Position numbers and translations under genes: made by a program. A stretch of DNA of 64,000 nucleotides from Streptomyces calvus (GTDB lineage Bacteria; Actinomycetota; Actinomycetes; Streptomycetales; Streptomycetaceae): assembly GCF_006782915.1 (NCBI RefSeq), contig NZ_VCNP01000012.1, forward strand, positions 1-64,000, in the 5' to 3' direction. The notes under the pieces are model-generated. The model was not told the DNA's origin and searched no databases. It saw only the letters and a program-made list of their open reading frames with translations. Positions 19,314 to 27,626 of this stretch are shown piece by piece. Position 1 is the first letter of the stretch; each line of letters opens with the position of its first letter.

Positions 19314-20714
19314 GTGACGTACGACAGGAGCGGCCGGAGCCGGCCGCCGCAGCCGGGCATCCGGCTGCGCGTCGAACTCGACGACGATCCGCAGCCGCAC
19401 CGCAACGCGAAGATCGAGGCGCATCTCCGCGTCGACGTGTCCGCCGACGGCGTCCCCGGCGACCTGCCCGCGGTCCAGCTCGCCGTGGTGATCGCGGTGG
19501 ACGTCGCCGAGTCCAACCGGGCGGCCGTCCGGCACGCCCTGCCGGCGGTGCTGCGGGCCCTGCCCGACCGGATCTCCTTCGCCGTGCTCGGCAGCGGCCC
19601 CGAGCCGGTGCGGTGCTATCCGCGCGGGGACGCCGAGTGGGCCGTCGCCGACCGGGACGAACGACGCCGCGCCGCGTTCGTCGTGGGGTCGCTCCCGCTG
19701 CACCGGGAGGGGCCGCGTCCGGCCGGGTACGCCGCCTGGGTCGCCGCGTCGCGCGCCCTGCTCGCCGGCCGGCCGGTGTCCGTACGGCATCTGGTGCTGA
19801 TCACCGACGGCAGCAGCGCCGCGGGCGAGACCCGCCTGGAGGAGGAACTGGACGCCTGCGCGGGCCAGTTCAGCTGCCATGTGTTCGCCGTCGGCTCGGA
19901 CTGGGCGCCCGACCCGCTGCTGACGCTCGCCGAACGCCTACACGGGACCGCCGATTTCGTGGACGACGGGCTCGGCCGGGCGATCACCGAGGCCATCCAC
20001 CGGCTGCGCCGGGTGCACACTCCCCGGCTGCCGATCGAGGTGACCGTGCGGCCCACCGTGCGCGAGGTGTCGCTCAATGAGCGGTCACCGCGGCCGCACC
20101 AGCTCGGCGGGCGGCTCCTGGCCGGCCTGCCGCACCGCTGGAGCTTCCCCACCCACCAGTGGGAACAGGGCCGACGCGACTACCTGCTCACCCTGGTCGC
20201 CGACGCGGACGCCGACCCGCTCGACACCGAGCTGCAGTTCGCCATGGTCTCCATCGGTGACGTCCACGAGCCCGTCACCGCCCGCTGGCGCCTGCCGGGC
20301 CGGCTGCCGCCGCACGCCCGCGCGGGCACCGGCAGCGTACGGGGGCTCAACGACACGGCCCGGATGGGCAACGCGCTGCGCCGAGGGCTCGTCGCCGCCG
20401 AGAACGGCCAACGGGACGTCGCCGAGGAGTGCCTGGGGCGGGCCGCCCGGCTCGCGGCGCGGCTCGGCACCCACTGGGTGCTGGACGTGATCCGCACCGT
20501 CGCCGACATCGGGGACCCGCCCGGAATGCGGGTGCGACTGCGCGACGTCGACGCCGGCAGCCTCGGCCCGATGATCCTGCGCGCCGGATCCCGTCCCGAC
20601 TGGCCCCCGCCCGACACCGTCGCGGCGCGGCCGGGCCCGCGCTGCGTCGACTGCAACGCACCGGCCGGGAGCGCGGCCCGCTTCTGCATCGCGTGCGGGA
20701 AGGAGCTGCGGTGA
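19314..20714 (+). CDS. vWA-domain protein with C-terminal zinc ribbon
   Basis: 466 residues. The vWA domain (about 45-235) has the strand AVVIAVDVAES, a MIDAS in which the first Ser of DxSxS is Ala, plus VLITDGSSAAGE. A beta-rich region and a small helical region (about 335-390) follow, and the last 30 residues form a CVDC...CIAC zinc ribbon. The protein is cytosolic, with no signal or membrane helix. It could scaffold the kinase with the membrane component. GTG 19314 follows GGAGGTGAGGG. Its stop overlaps the next GTG by 4 bp, showing translational coupling. Confidence 0.85.
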   Translation: MTYDRSGRSRPPQPGIRLRVELDDDPQPHRNAKIEAHLRVDVSADGVPGDLPAVQLAVVIAVDVAESNRAAVRHALPAVLRALPDRISFAVLGSGPEPVRCYPRGDAEWAVADRDERRRAAFVVGSLPLHREGPRPAGYAAWVAASRALLAGRPVSVRHLVLITDGSSAAGETRLEEELDACAGQFSCHVFAVGSDWAPDPLLTLAERLHGTADFVDDGLGRAITEAIHRLRRVHTPRLPIEVTVRPTVREVSLNERSPRPHQLGGRLLAGLPHRWSFPTHQWEQGRRDYLLTLVADADADPLDTELQFAMVSIGDVHEPVTARWRLPGRLPPHARAGTGSVRGLNDTARMGNALRRGLVAAENGQRDVAEECLGRAARLAARLGTHWVLDVIRTVADIGDPPGMRVRLRDVDAGSLGPMILRAGSRPDWPPPDTVAARPGPRCVDCNAPAGSAARFCIACGKELR

Positions 20715-21733
20715 CGAACGGACCCGCCACCGTGTGGCGCCGGCACTCCCCCGCCGCGTACTGGCGCAGGCGCCTGCGCCCCTGGCGGACCCGCCGGCTG
20801 CTGGAGGCGCACCTGGTGGCGCTGCTCGTGCTGACGGCCGTGGCGTCCACCGCCCTGTTCCTGTCGTGCCGGCAGATCCAGCGGAGCACCGAGGCGCTCG
20901 CGTCCCGGGAGGCACCGGCGGTGCAGGGGCTGGCCGCCACCCGGCTCGCGGCCCTGCGCGCCCACCAGGAGGCGGAGGCGCTGGTGGAGATGCGGCTCGT
21001 CGGTGTCGCGGGATCCGGCGAGACCTACCGGTCCCAGCTGTCGGCGGCCGACCAGGGCCTGTCCCGGATCGCCGACCGCACGGACCAGGACCTCGGCACG
21101 GTCAAGGGGCTGCTCGCCACCTACAGCAACTCGCTCGGCCTCGGCACGTCCCTCTACCGCGACCAGCCGCTCATGCAGCAGCAGAAGCTCCAGGAGGCGA
21201 AGTCGCTGCTCTCCCGCAGCACGGTGGGGCTCGCACCGCGCCTGGACGCCCTGCAGCGGACGCAGTTGCGGCACGCGGAGGCGACGGCCGCCATGGGGTG
21301 GTGGCAGCGGGCCGGGTGGTGGATCGCCGAACTGGCGCTGGCCGCTGCGGCCCTGACGCTGCTGTCGGCCCTGTTCGTGCTGCGCGACCGCTGCGGCCGC
21401 GACTGGAACCCGTCCCTGCTGGTGGCGTTCGTCCTCACCGTGCTGCTCGCGGTGGCTCCGCTGTCGGTGACGTACTTCACCCAGGACGAACGCGGCGGGG
21501 CGGTCGCGGACCTCCGGCAGATCACCGCGCTGTCCCGGCAGCACGCCGCGGCACCGGCCGTCGCGCAGCAGCACGTCACGGAGCGGGCGGAGGAGGTGCG
21601 CGAGCAACTGGCCACCGCCGCCCGGACCGACACCGTGTACCTCGTCGCCTTCGTCGGCAGCCTGATGGCGATCGTGCTGCCCGCGCTGGGGCTCGGCAGC
21701 CGCCTCGACAACGACTACTGGAGGCGGCGGTGA
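20711..21733 (+). CDS. GlnX-like membrane signalling protein
   Basis: 340 residues. One membrane helix lies near the N-terminus (AHLVALLVLTAVASTALFLS, about 25-45). A long helical extracytoplasmic segment (about 48-190) with Ala/Leu/Gln heptads resembles four-helix-bundle sensors. Three more membrane helices follow at about 195-220, 232-255 and 300-325. No enzymatic motif is seen. In mycobacteria and corynebacteria a membrane protein (GlnX) couples the binding protein GlnH to kinase PknG; here gene order and overlaps with a PknG-like kinase and a binding protein point to the same role. Both ends show GTGA overlaps with neighbours. Confidence 0.75.
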   Translation: MTNGPATVWRRHSPAAYWRRRLRPWRTRRLLEAHLVALLVLTAVASTALFLSCRQIQRSTEALASREAPAVQGLAATRLAALRAHQEAEALVEMRLVGVAGSGETYRSQLSAADQGLSRIADRTDQDLGTVKGLLATYSNSLGLGTSLYRDQPLMQQQKLQEAKSLLSRSTVGLAPRLDALQRTQLRHAEATAAMGWWQRAGWWIAELALAAAALTLLSALFVLRDRCGRDWNPSLLVAFVLTVLLAVAPLSVTYFTQDERGGAVADLRQITALSRQHAAAPAVAQQHVTERAEEVREQLATAARTDTVYLVAFVGSLMAIVLPALGLGSRLDNDYWRRR

Positions 21734-22998
21734 CCCGACGGTTCAGGATGCTGGTCCTCGTCGTGGTCATGCTGGTGATCACCGCGGTCGGCACGGTGGT
21801 GCTGTGGGCGCGGCACGACGACCGCGAGCCGGTGACCATCCTCGGGACGTGGACGGCCAAGCAGGGCGAGCAGTTCGAGGCCGTGCTGCGGAGCTTCGGC
21901 ATCCCCTTCCGCTACCAGGGCACCGCGGCGCAGCGGGAGGTGCTGCTGTCCAAGGTGCAGTCGGGCGAACCACCGGACATCGTGATCATGCCGAGCATCG
22001 GCGAACTCGCCGAATACGCCGAACAGGATCTCCTCGAACCGCTCGACGCGCTCTACGACCCCGAGGAGTACGGCGGCCCCTGGAAGCCGACCGGCTCGGG
22101 CTCCGGGCACGTCTACTGGGTGCCCGTCAAGGCGGACCTGAAGAGCATCGTCTGGTACCGCGAGGGCGAGCGTCCGGCCGCCTCCCCGGCCCCGCTGCGC
22201 AGCTGGTGCATGGGCATGAGCGACGACGGCACCTCCGGCTGGCCCGGCACCGACTGGATCGAGGACCTGGTGCTCCAGCAGCAGGGCCCCGACGTCTACG
22301 AGAAGTGGGCGCTGAACAAGGAGCGGAGAGACTGGTGGCGGGGCGACGCGGTGCGCACCGCCTGGGAGTCGTGGGCGTCCCTGCTCCGGCAGGACCGGGC
22401 CGCCGCCCGGCACGCCCTGCTCACCGACCACCGCGGCGACCCGGACGGCAACGGGCTGCTGTTCGAGGGCTGGGGCGGCTGCACCCTGGAGCACCAGGGC
22501 TCCTTCGCGCCGTCCTTCTACAAGGACGAGGCCCGCCGCGCACGCATGACGGACTCCGCCCGGCTCCTTCCCGGCGGCGACGGCCGGCTCCGGGGCCGTG
22601 AGGTGACGGGCGACTTCGCGGCCCTGTTCGGCGACCGGCCGCAGGCCCGGGAGCTGATCCGGCGGCTCGCCTCCAAGGAGGGCCAGCAGAAGTGGGCCGC
22701 GACGACGAACGTCTTCTCGGCGAACCGCCGGGTGGCGCCCCACGGCAGCGCGGTCGAACGCGAGATCGCGCGGCGGCTCGGCGAAGGGCCCCGCTGCCTG
22801 GACGCCTCGGACGTCATGCCACCGGCCGTACGGGACGCCTTCTACGAGGCCGTCCTGCTGACCATCGCGCGCGCGGCCGCCGGCCGGGACATCGACATCC
22901 CGGGCGTCCTGGCGGACGTGCAGCGGGTGCAGGACGCGCAGACAGCACAGGGCACCGACCGGAGCGCGGCGCCGAGGACGGTGTGCAGTACGACGTGA
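21730..22998 (+). CDS. Membrane-anchored ABC-type solute-binding protein (GlnH-like role)
   Basis: 422 residues. An N-terminal helix (RMLVLVVVMLVITAVGTVVLW, about 6-26) has no lipobox Cys, so it should act as a signal anchor. The rest is a cluster-B/D type-1 binding fold: VTILGTWTAKQGEQFEAVLR, PPDIVIMPSIGELAEYAEQ, LEPLDALYDPEEY, GHVYWVPVKADLKSIVWY, then a C-terminal lobe. This fold normally binds sugars or other small solutes. No permease or ATPase gene is nearby, so it more likely serves sensing than transport. It is the last gene of the pseudoprotease-kinase operon, with a 4-bp GTGA overlap at its start. The ligand is unknown. Confidence 0.85.
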   Translation: MTRRFRMLVLVVVMLVITAVGTVVLWARHDDREPVTILGTWTAKQGEQFEAVLRSFGIPFRYQGTAAQREVLLSKVQSGEPPDIVIMPSIGELAEYAEQDLLEPLDALYDPEEYGGPWKPTGSGSGHVYWVPVKADLKSIVWYREGERPAASPAPLRSWCMGMSDDGTSGWPGTDWIEDLVLQQQGPDVYEKWALNKERRDWWRGDAVRTAWESWASLLRQDRAAARHALLTDHRGDPDGNGLLFEGWGGCTLEHQGSFAPSFYKDEARRARMTDSARLLPGGDGRLRGREVTGDFAALFGDRPQARELIRRLASKEGQQKWAATTNVFSANRRVAPHGSAVEREIARRLGEGPRCLDASDVMPPAVRDAFYEAVLLTIARAAAGRDIDIPGVLADVQRVQDAQTAQGTDRSAAPRTVCSTT

Positions 22999-23041
22999 GC
23001 CGGGGCGCGCGGGACGGCGGACGGTCCCGGGGGCCCGGCAC

Positions 23042-23704
23042 CTATCCGGTTCTCGCGTGCTCCGCGCCGCCGAGGCGCTCCGCGATGTCCTTCATCAGGT
23101 CGATCTCCGTGCGCTGGCTGCGCACCATCTCCCGGGCCATCCGGAGCACGGCCTGGGGGGTGCCGTCCGCGGTGACCGCCTCGGCCATGTGCACACCGCC
23201 CCGGTGGTGCGTGATCATCAGGCGCAGGTAGAGGGCGTCGGCCCGGTGTCCCCGTGCCGCGGCGAGCGCCGACAGGTCGGCGCGGCTCGCCATACCGGGC
23301 ATCAGCACGCCCCGGCGACGGTCCTCGGCGCTCGTCGGCGGCATGTCCATCCAGCGCATGGGCGGTCCGCTCGTGGTGGCGGTGCGGCCCCACAACCGGA
23401 GCCAGCCGAGCATCATGCCGCGCTGCGCGGCCTGCGTGTTGGCGATGTCGTACGCCAGGGTACGCACCTCGGGGGACGTGCCGTGGCGGAGCACCGACAA
23501 GGACATCTCCACCGCCTGCTGGTGGTGGACGGCCATGTCACGGCTGAAGCCGACCGCGTCCGAGTCCTCGGCCGGCGTCCCGCTGTCGGCGGGGGCCGTG
23601 CCGGACAGGCGGGTCAGCAGCAGCGCCCCGGCCAGCAGCGCGATCGCCAGGGCCGCCACCGGCAGGCGGGCGGACGGGCCTCGGCCCTGGCGGCGCCGTG
23701 TCAC
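23042..23704 (-). CDS. DUF305 family exported protein
   Basis: 220 residues with an N-terminal anchor helix (LPVAALAIALLAGALLLTRL). The two halves of the DUF305 fold are visible: FSRDMAVHHQQAVEMSLSVL and LYLRLMITHHRGGVHMAEAV, each with an HH pair plus Met residues that suggest metal (often copper) handling. GTG 23704 overlaps the DUF3105 stop by 4 bp. DUF305 and DUF3105 genes are commonly paired in actinobacteria. The precise biochemical role is not established. Confidence 0.9.
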   Translation of the reverse strand: MTRRRQGRGPSARLPVAALAIALLAGALLLTRLSGTAPADSGTPAEDSDAVGFSRDMAVHHQQAVEMSLSVLRHGTSPEVRTLAYDIANTQAAQRGMMLGWLRLWGRTATTSGPPMRWMDMPPTSAEDRRRGVLMPGMASRADLSALAAARGHRADALYLRLMITHHRGGVHMAEAVTADGTPQAVLRMAREMVRSQRTEIDLMKDIAERLGGAEHARTG

Positions 23705-24393
23705 GGTGTCGCCTTCCCGCCGGTGACCGGGGCGCCCTGCTCCGGTGCCTGGGGGCCCTGGACATAAGCGTCGAAGAAGGCGTCCACGCGCGGGTCGGCG
23801 GCGGAGTCCACGGACAGCTGGTGTCCCCAGGCCGTGAGCCGTACGGGGCTCTCCTGGCCGGGCAGCGGGCTCATCATCCGGTACGGCACTCCCGCCACCT
23901 TGGCGCGCAGCTCCTCCACCTCGGCCTGGGGCAGGTCCGTGGAGTACGTCACCCACACGGTGCCGTGTTCCAGGGAGTGCACCGCGTTCTCCTCGCGCAG
24001 CGGCCGGGTGTAGACGTCGCCGTTGGCGTTCTGCCACTGCGGGTCGTGACGGCCGCCCACGGGCGGCCGCACGTCGGCCGGGTAGTCGACCTCGCCCTTG
24101 ACGTGGTCGCGTTCGAGGTCCTCGTACACCCGCTCGCCGCGGACGTTGACCCGGTCGGGGTCGATTCCGGATGCGTCGTCCGGGTCCTGGGCGGGCCGGC
24201 CGTGCATGCTCGCGACCAGGCCCAGGACGACGGCCACCGCCGCCAGGACGCCGCCGGCCGTCGCACCGGTGCGCAGCCGTCTGCCGCGGCGGGCCCGCAG
24301 CGCGTCCTGGCGGCGCAGCTCGTCGAGCCGGGCCCGCCGGGCGTCGTCGTCGCCGGCCGGCACGGGCGCGTGCTGTCGCTGGTCCTGGGACAT
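23701..24393 (-). CDS. DUF3105 family membrane-anchored protein
   Basis: 230 residues. A charged Arg/Asp-rich cytosolic N-terminus precedes one membrane helix (GATAGGVLAAVAVVLGLVAS, about 45-65) and an extracytoplasmic DUF3105 domain: VDYPADVRPPVGGRHDPQWQN, ENAVHSLEHGTVWVTYSTDL, VPYRMMSPLPGQESPVRLTAWGHQL. The conserved His residues in this family may bind metal. ATG 24393 follows GAGAGG. A promoter-like block at 24429-24462 lies upstream and partly resembles the block before two lasso precursor genes. Confidence 0.9.
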   Translation of the reverse strand: MSQDQRQHAPVPAGDDDARRARLDELRRQDALRARRGRRLRTGATAGGVLAAVAVVLGLVASMHGRPAQDPDDASGIDPDRVNVRGERVYEDLERDHVKGEVDYPADVRPPVGGRHDPQWQNANGDVYTRPLREENAVHSLEHGTVWVTYSTDLPQAEVEELRAKVAGVPYRMMSPLPGQESPVRLTAWGHQLSVDSAADPRVDAFFDAYVQGPQAPEQGAPVTGGKATP

Positions 24394-24428
24394 GGGCGGC
24401 CTCTCGCTGCACGGGATCGACGTGTCCC

Positions 24429-24462
24429 CACGGTAGGAAGCGTCCGGTCCCGGAGTCCCGGG
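24429..24462 (-). promoter_or_regulatory. Putative promoter/operator of the DUF3105-DUF305 unit
   Basis: On the plus strand, GTAGG and GGTCCCGG are separated by 8 bp, the same spacing as in the blocks at 36877-36910 and 39012-39045, but only these segments match. The repeat TCCCG-N3-TCCCG could be a response-regulator site. Confidence 0.3.
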
Positions 24463-24608
24463 GCCACGGTCCCGACGTGCTCCCAGGACGCTTCCGGGGC
24501 GGCTGTCCCACGCTCCCGGGACACGGGGCGACCTACGCTGAGCGATCGCCAGGGCCCGGCCGTTCGGCCGCGGTGCCGGCGTGCACGGACAACGGGGGTG
24601 GAGAACGC

Positions 24609-25394
24609 GTGGAATTCGGCATCCTGGGACCACTGAGAGTGCGTCACCAAGGCCGGGAGATCCCGATTCCGGGGCGCAAGCAGCGGGCGTTGCTCGCCGC
24701 GCTGCTGCTGGCCCGGGGAGAGGTCCTGTCCGACGAACGCCTGACCGCGCTGCTGTGGGGCCAAAGACCGCCGGCCACGGTGAGCGCCCAGCTCTACACG
24801 TACGTCTCACGGCTGCGGCAACGGCTCGGCCCGGCGGTCGAACTCGTCCGCGAACCGGCCGGTTACCGGCTCGGCACCAGGGGCGCGGTGTTCGACGCGG
24901 CCGAGTTCCACCGGCTGTCCCGCGCGGGCCACACGGCGCTGCGCGAGGGCCGGCCCGACCGGGCGGCGCGGCTGCTCCGCGCGGCCCTGGACCTCTGGCG
25001 GGGGCCGGCGCTGGGCGGCGTCACCGACTTCCTCCGGGACGCCGAGACCCCTCAGCTGGACGAGGCGAGGATGGCCGCTCTGGAGAGCCGGCTCGAGGCG
25101 GAGCTGGCCCTCGGCGAGCACCGCCAGCTGGTCGCCGAACTCACCGGTCTGGTCACCCGCTTCCCGCTGCGGGAGCGGCTGCGCGCGCAGTGGATGACCG
25201 CGCTCTACCGGTGCGAGCGGCAGGCGGAGGCCCTCGCCGTGTACCACGAGGGCCGGCGGTTGCTCGCCGAGGAACTCGGCGTCGATCCCGGCGCCGTCCT
25301 GACGGCGACGCTGCACGCCGTGCTCGACGGGAGGCTGGCGCTCGACGATCCGGCGGCTCGTCCGGCAGTCCTGCCCGGCGCGGCGGGAGCCTGA
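24609..25394 (+). CDS. Small AfsR/SARP-family transcriptional activator
   Basis: 261 residues. The N-terminal OmpR-type winged helix (about 1-90: FGILGPLRVRHQGREIPIPG ... LYTYVSRLRQRLGP) is followed by a bacterial transcriptional activation domain (about 95-245: AAEFHRLSRAGHTALREGRP ... CERQAEALAVYHEGRRLLAE ELGVDPG). There is no NB-ARC or TPR part, so this is the short SARP type, usually a pathway-specific activator of antibiotic clusters. GTG 24609 follows GGTGGAG. It is divergent from DUF3105 and lies next to the Ino1-like/Tat/monooxygenase genes it might control. Confidence 0.9.
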   Translation: MEFGILGPLRVRHQGREIPIPGRKQRALLAALLLARGEVLSDERLTALLWGQRPPATVSAQLYTYVSRLRQRLGPAVELVREPAGYRLGTRGAVFDAAEFHRLSRAGHTALREGRPDRAARLLRAALDLWRGPALGGVTDFLRDAETPQLDEARMAALESRLEAELALGEHRQLVAELTGLVTRFPLRERLRAQWMTALYRCERQAEALAVYHEGRRLLAEELGVDPGAVLTATLHAVLDGRLALDDPAARPAVLPGAAGA

Positions 25395-25689
25395 CGTCGG
25401 TCGTCCCGGTGAGGTGGCGGTCGACCACGCGGGCGGGGCCGTCGCGTGATGCGGCCCGCGCAGTCGTCGGTGGTCCGGGCAGTCGAGCGGGCGGGCGGCG
25501 AGCGGGCACGGTCCGGCCCCGCTGCGTCCGGCCGCGGCCGTCAGCGCCGACTGAACGGCCACCTTCGCGGGGAGGCCGACGGCCCGGGCGGGCCGGGTCG
25601 GAGCGGGATGCCGACCGCCACGGCGCCGGCGAGGACGTCGCCGGGCACCGTGGGCGGCGCGGGCGTCCGCACCGGGCGGTCGCGCGAGG
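25395..25689. other. Convergent non-coding region
   Basis: These 295 bp lie between the SARP and Ino1-like stops. They are very GC-rich. I see no gene, and no strong single hairpin. Confidence 0.4.
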
Positions 25690-26856
25690 TCACCGGTGTG
25701 CCCCGCTCAGGCCCCGTGCCCAGGTGACCAGTTGGTCGAACTGCCGGTTCAGGTCGTGCTCGGCCGAGGCCACGGGGTCCTTGAAGAAGAAGCCCAGCTC
25801 CGGCACGGGTCCGCCGACCCCGGACCGGTGGGCGAGCGCCATGAACCGTGCCAGGTCGAGGACGAGCGGTGCGGCGAGCGCGGAGTCGCAGCCCTGCCAC
25901 ACGAACTGCAGGGTCATGCGCGCGCCGAGGAACCCCTCGAAGCCGATGTGGTCCCAGGCGGTCTTCCACTCGCCGAGGTCCGGCACCTCGTGGATGTGCA
26001 CACCGCCCTGCACCGGCCCGCCCAGCTGCTCCCGCAGCAGCCTGTCCTTGGAGCGGATCTTGGCGGCGGCCCGCCGGGGGTCGGCGAGGGCGGCGCCGTC
26101 GCCGCCGCCCAGCAGGTTGGTGCCCGACCAGCTGCGCACGCTCAGCGCGCGCAGCGCGAACATCGGGGCGAGGACGGACTTCACCAGCGTCTCGCCGGTC
26201 TTTCCGTCGCTGCCCGCGTACGCCAGCCCCTGCCGGCGGGCGAGTTCGTCGAGGGCGGGGAGGCGGGCGCCGGTCGAGGGGGTGAAGTCCACGAACGGGC
26301 AGCCGGCGCGCAGGGCGGCGCAGGCGTACAACGAACTGGGCGGCAGGACGCCGGCGTCGTCGGGGCGGTGGAGGGCGGCGCCGAGCAGTTCCCACGAGGC
26401 GTGTGCCGGGTGGGGCCGCGCGGGCGGCTCGGTGGAGGCGACGTTGATCACGACGACGTCGGCCGCGCCCGTGCGGCGGCGGAAGTCCGCGATGTCGGCG
26501 GCGAGCGCGTCGACCGCGGCGTCCGCCGTGCCCGCGGTACGACCGGTGCCGGTGAGGCCGGGCCTGATCTCGGCGTCCGCGGCTTCCAGGTCGGTGCGGA
26601 CCAGCGCGGGCAGGCCGTGCGGGACCACTCCGTCCGCGGCGAGGCGTTCGACGCGCTTGACGAGGCCCTCGGTCGCGGGGTCGTGCCCGCCGAAGACGAG
26701 GTCGTCGAGGGCGGGCAGGGGCACGTCCCGGAAGGCGGGGAGTTCGCTGACGAGGCCCGTCGCCGGCAGCGCTCCGGCGCGGACGCCCGCCGTACCGGCC
26801 GCGGTGGCCGCCGCGACCGACCCGCGACCGCCCACCAGCCAGACACCAGTGCGCAT
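25690..26856 (-). CDS. Myo-inositol-1-phosphate synthase-like enzyme
   Basis: 388 residues. The N-terminus MRTGVWLVGGRGSVAAATAAG is an NAD-binding turn. DVVVINVASTEPP, FVDFTPSTG and especially AYAGSDGKTGETLVKSVLAP match the catalytic region of inositol-phosphate synthases, which cyclise glucose-6-phosphate; the two Lys of this motif are kept. GLGGWK-type C-terminal features are replaced by IHEVPDLGEWKTAWDHIGFEGFLG. It diverges from the short housekeeping Ino1, so another sugar phosphate or an altered reaction is possible. ATG 26856 has AAGGAAGG upstream. It lies 11 bp after the first Tat-exported protein gene, as the end of a three-gene unit. Confidence 0.82.
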   Translation of the reverse strand: MRTGVWLVGGRGSVAAATAAGTAGVRAGALPATGLVSELPAFRDVPLPALDDLVFGGHDPATEGLVKRVERLAADGVVPHGLPALVRTDLEAADAEIRPGLTGTGRTAGTADAAVDALAADIADFRRRTGAADVVVINVASTEPPARPHPAHASWELLGAALHRPDDAGVLPPSSLYACAALRAGCPFVDFTPSTGARLPALDELARRQGLAYAGSDGKTGETLVKSVLAPMFALRALSVRSWSGTNLLGGGDGAALADPRRAAAKIRSKDRLLREQLGGPVQGGVHIHEVPDLGEWKTAWDHIGFEGFLGARMTLQFVWQGCDSALAAPLVLDLARFMALAHRSGVGGPVPELGFFFKDPVASAEHDLNRQFDQLVTWARGLSGAHR

Positions 26857-26867
26857 GGAACCTTCCT

Positions 26868-27626
26868 TCACGGCTGCTGCGGGTAGGGGAAGGACTGGAA
26901 GCCGGCGTCCAGCTGCCGCATGTTCCGGTGCAGCCAGTGCGCCGCGAGCCGCCGCACCGTTCGTTCGGGCAGCGGCGGGTTGACGTTCTCCAGGTCCGGG
27001 TCGGCCGTCAGCTGCACCGCGCAGCCGAAGGCGTTGAGGGGTGCCATGGCGGCCCAGCGGCCGCGGTCGATGCCGAGGAACATCATGGCCCGCATGACGA
27101 CGTGCCAGACGGCGTAGCCGCCCGGGGGCCGGCCGGTCATGATGTGCAGGGCCCGGGTGCGCGGGTCGTACAGCATGCCCTGCCCGAACTCGGCGAAGGC
27201 CCGCACGAGTCGCGGGTCGCGTGGACGGTAGACGGCGTCGAACACGTCCAGCTGGACCCGTGACATCACCGCGAGCGGTTCCCGCGCCGGGGCCACGAAG
27301 GCGGTGAAGTCGTCCGGGTACTCGGGTGAGGTGACCATGCGGCGCCAGGTGTTGAGCACCGTGTTGTCCCAGCCGCCGCCGTAGAGCGCGACGAGGGCGT
27401 AGTACGCGTCGGTGAACTCCTGCGAGGGCTCGTAGAGCGTCGCCTGGTCCAGCAGGTACCACACTTCGTTGGCGCGGCGGTCGCCCAGCATGCCGGGGAC
27501 GTCCGGCAGGTCGCCGTCGCCCGGTGCCGCGGCGGCCGGCCGGGCGCCGCCCACCGCGGTCAGGGTCCCGGCGGCCAGTACGGCCGACGCCCGCAGCACG
27601 TCACGGCGCGCGGGACGGGCCGCCAT
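26868..27626 (-). CDS. Tat-exported protein of unknown function, paralogue 1
   Basis: 252 residues with a twin-arginine signal (ARPARRDVLRASAVLAAG, cleavage probably after ARPAAAA). The mature part starts DLPDVPGMLGDRRANEVWYL and ends FQSFPYP. I know no domain that fits. It is clearly related to the next gene upstream (shared VPGM.GDRRANE.WY.LD.ATLY, NPPLP.RTVRRLA and SFPYP segments), so the pair arose by duplication. The ATG shares one base with the upstream TGA (TGATG), showing coupling. Tat export suggests folding or cofactor binding before secretion. Confidence 0.85.
   Translation of the reverse strand: MAARPARRDVLRASAVLAAGTLTAVGGARPAAAAPGDGDLPDVPGMLGDRRANEVWYLLDQATLYEPSQEFTDAYYALVALYGGGWDNTVLNTWRRMVTSPEYPDDFTAFVAPAREPLAVMSRVQLDVFDAVYRPRDPRLVRAFAEFGQGMLYDPRTRALHIMTGRPPGGYAVWHVVMRAMMFLGIDRGRWAAMAPLNAFGCAVQLTADPDLENVNPPLPERTVRRLAAHWLHRNMRQLDAGFQSFPYPQQP

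Noticed and set aside
16665-19880. 1071-codon minus-strand frame opposite the PknG-like kinase
   Set aside because: The opposite strand encodes a kinase with all motifs; this frame shows none.
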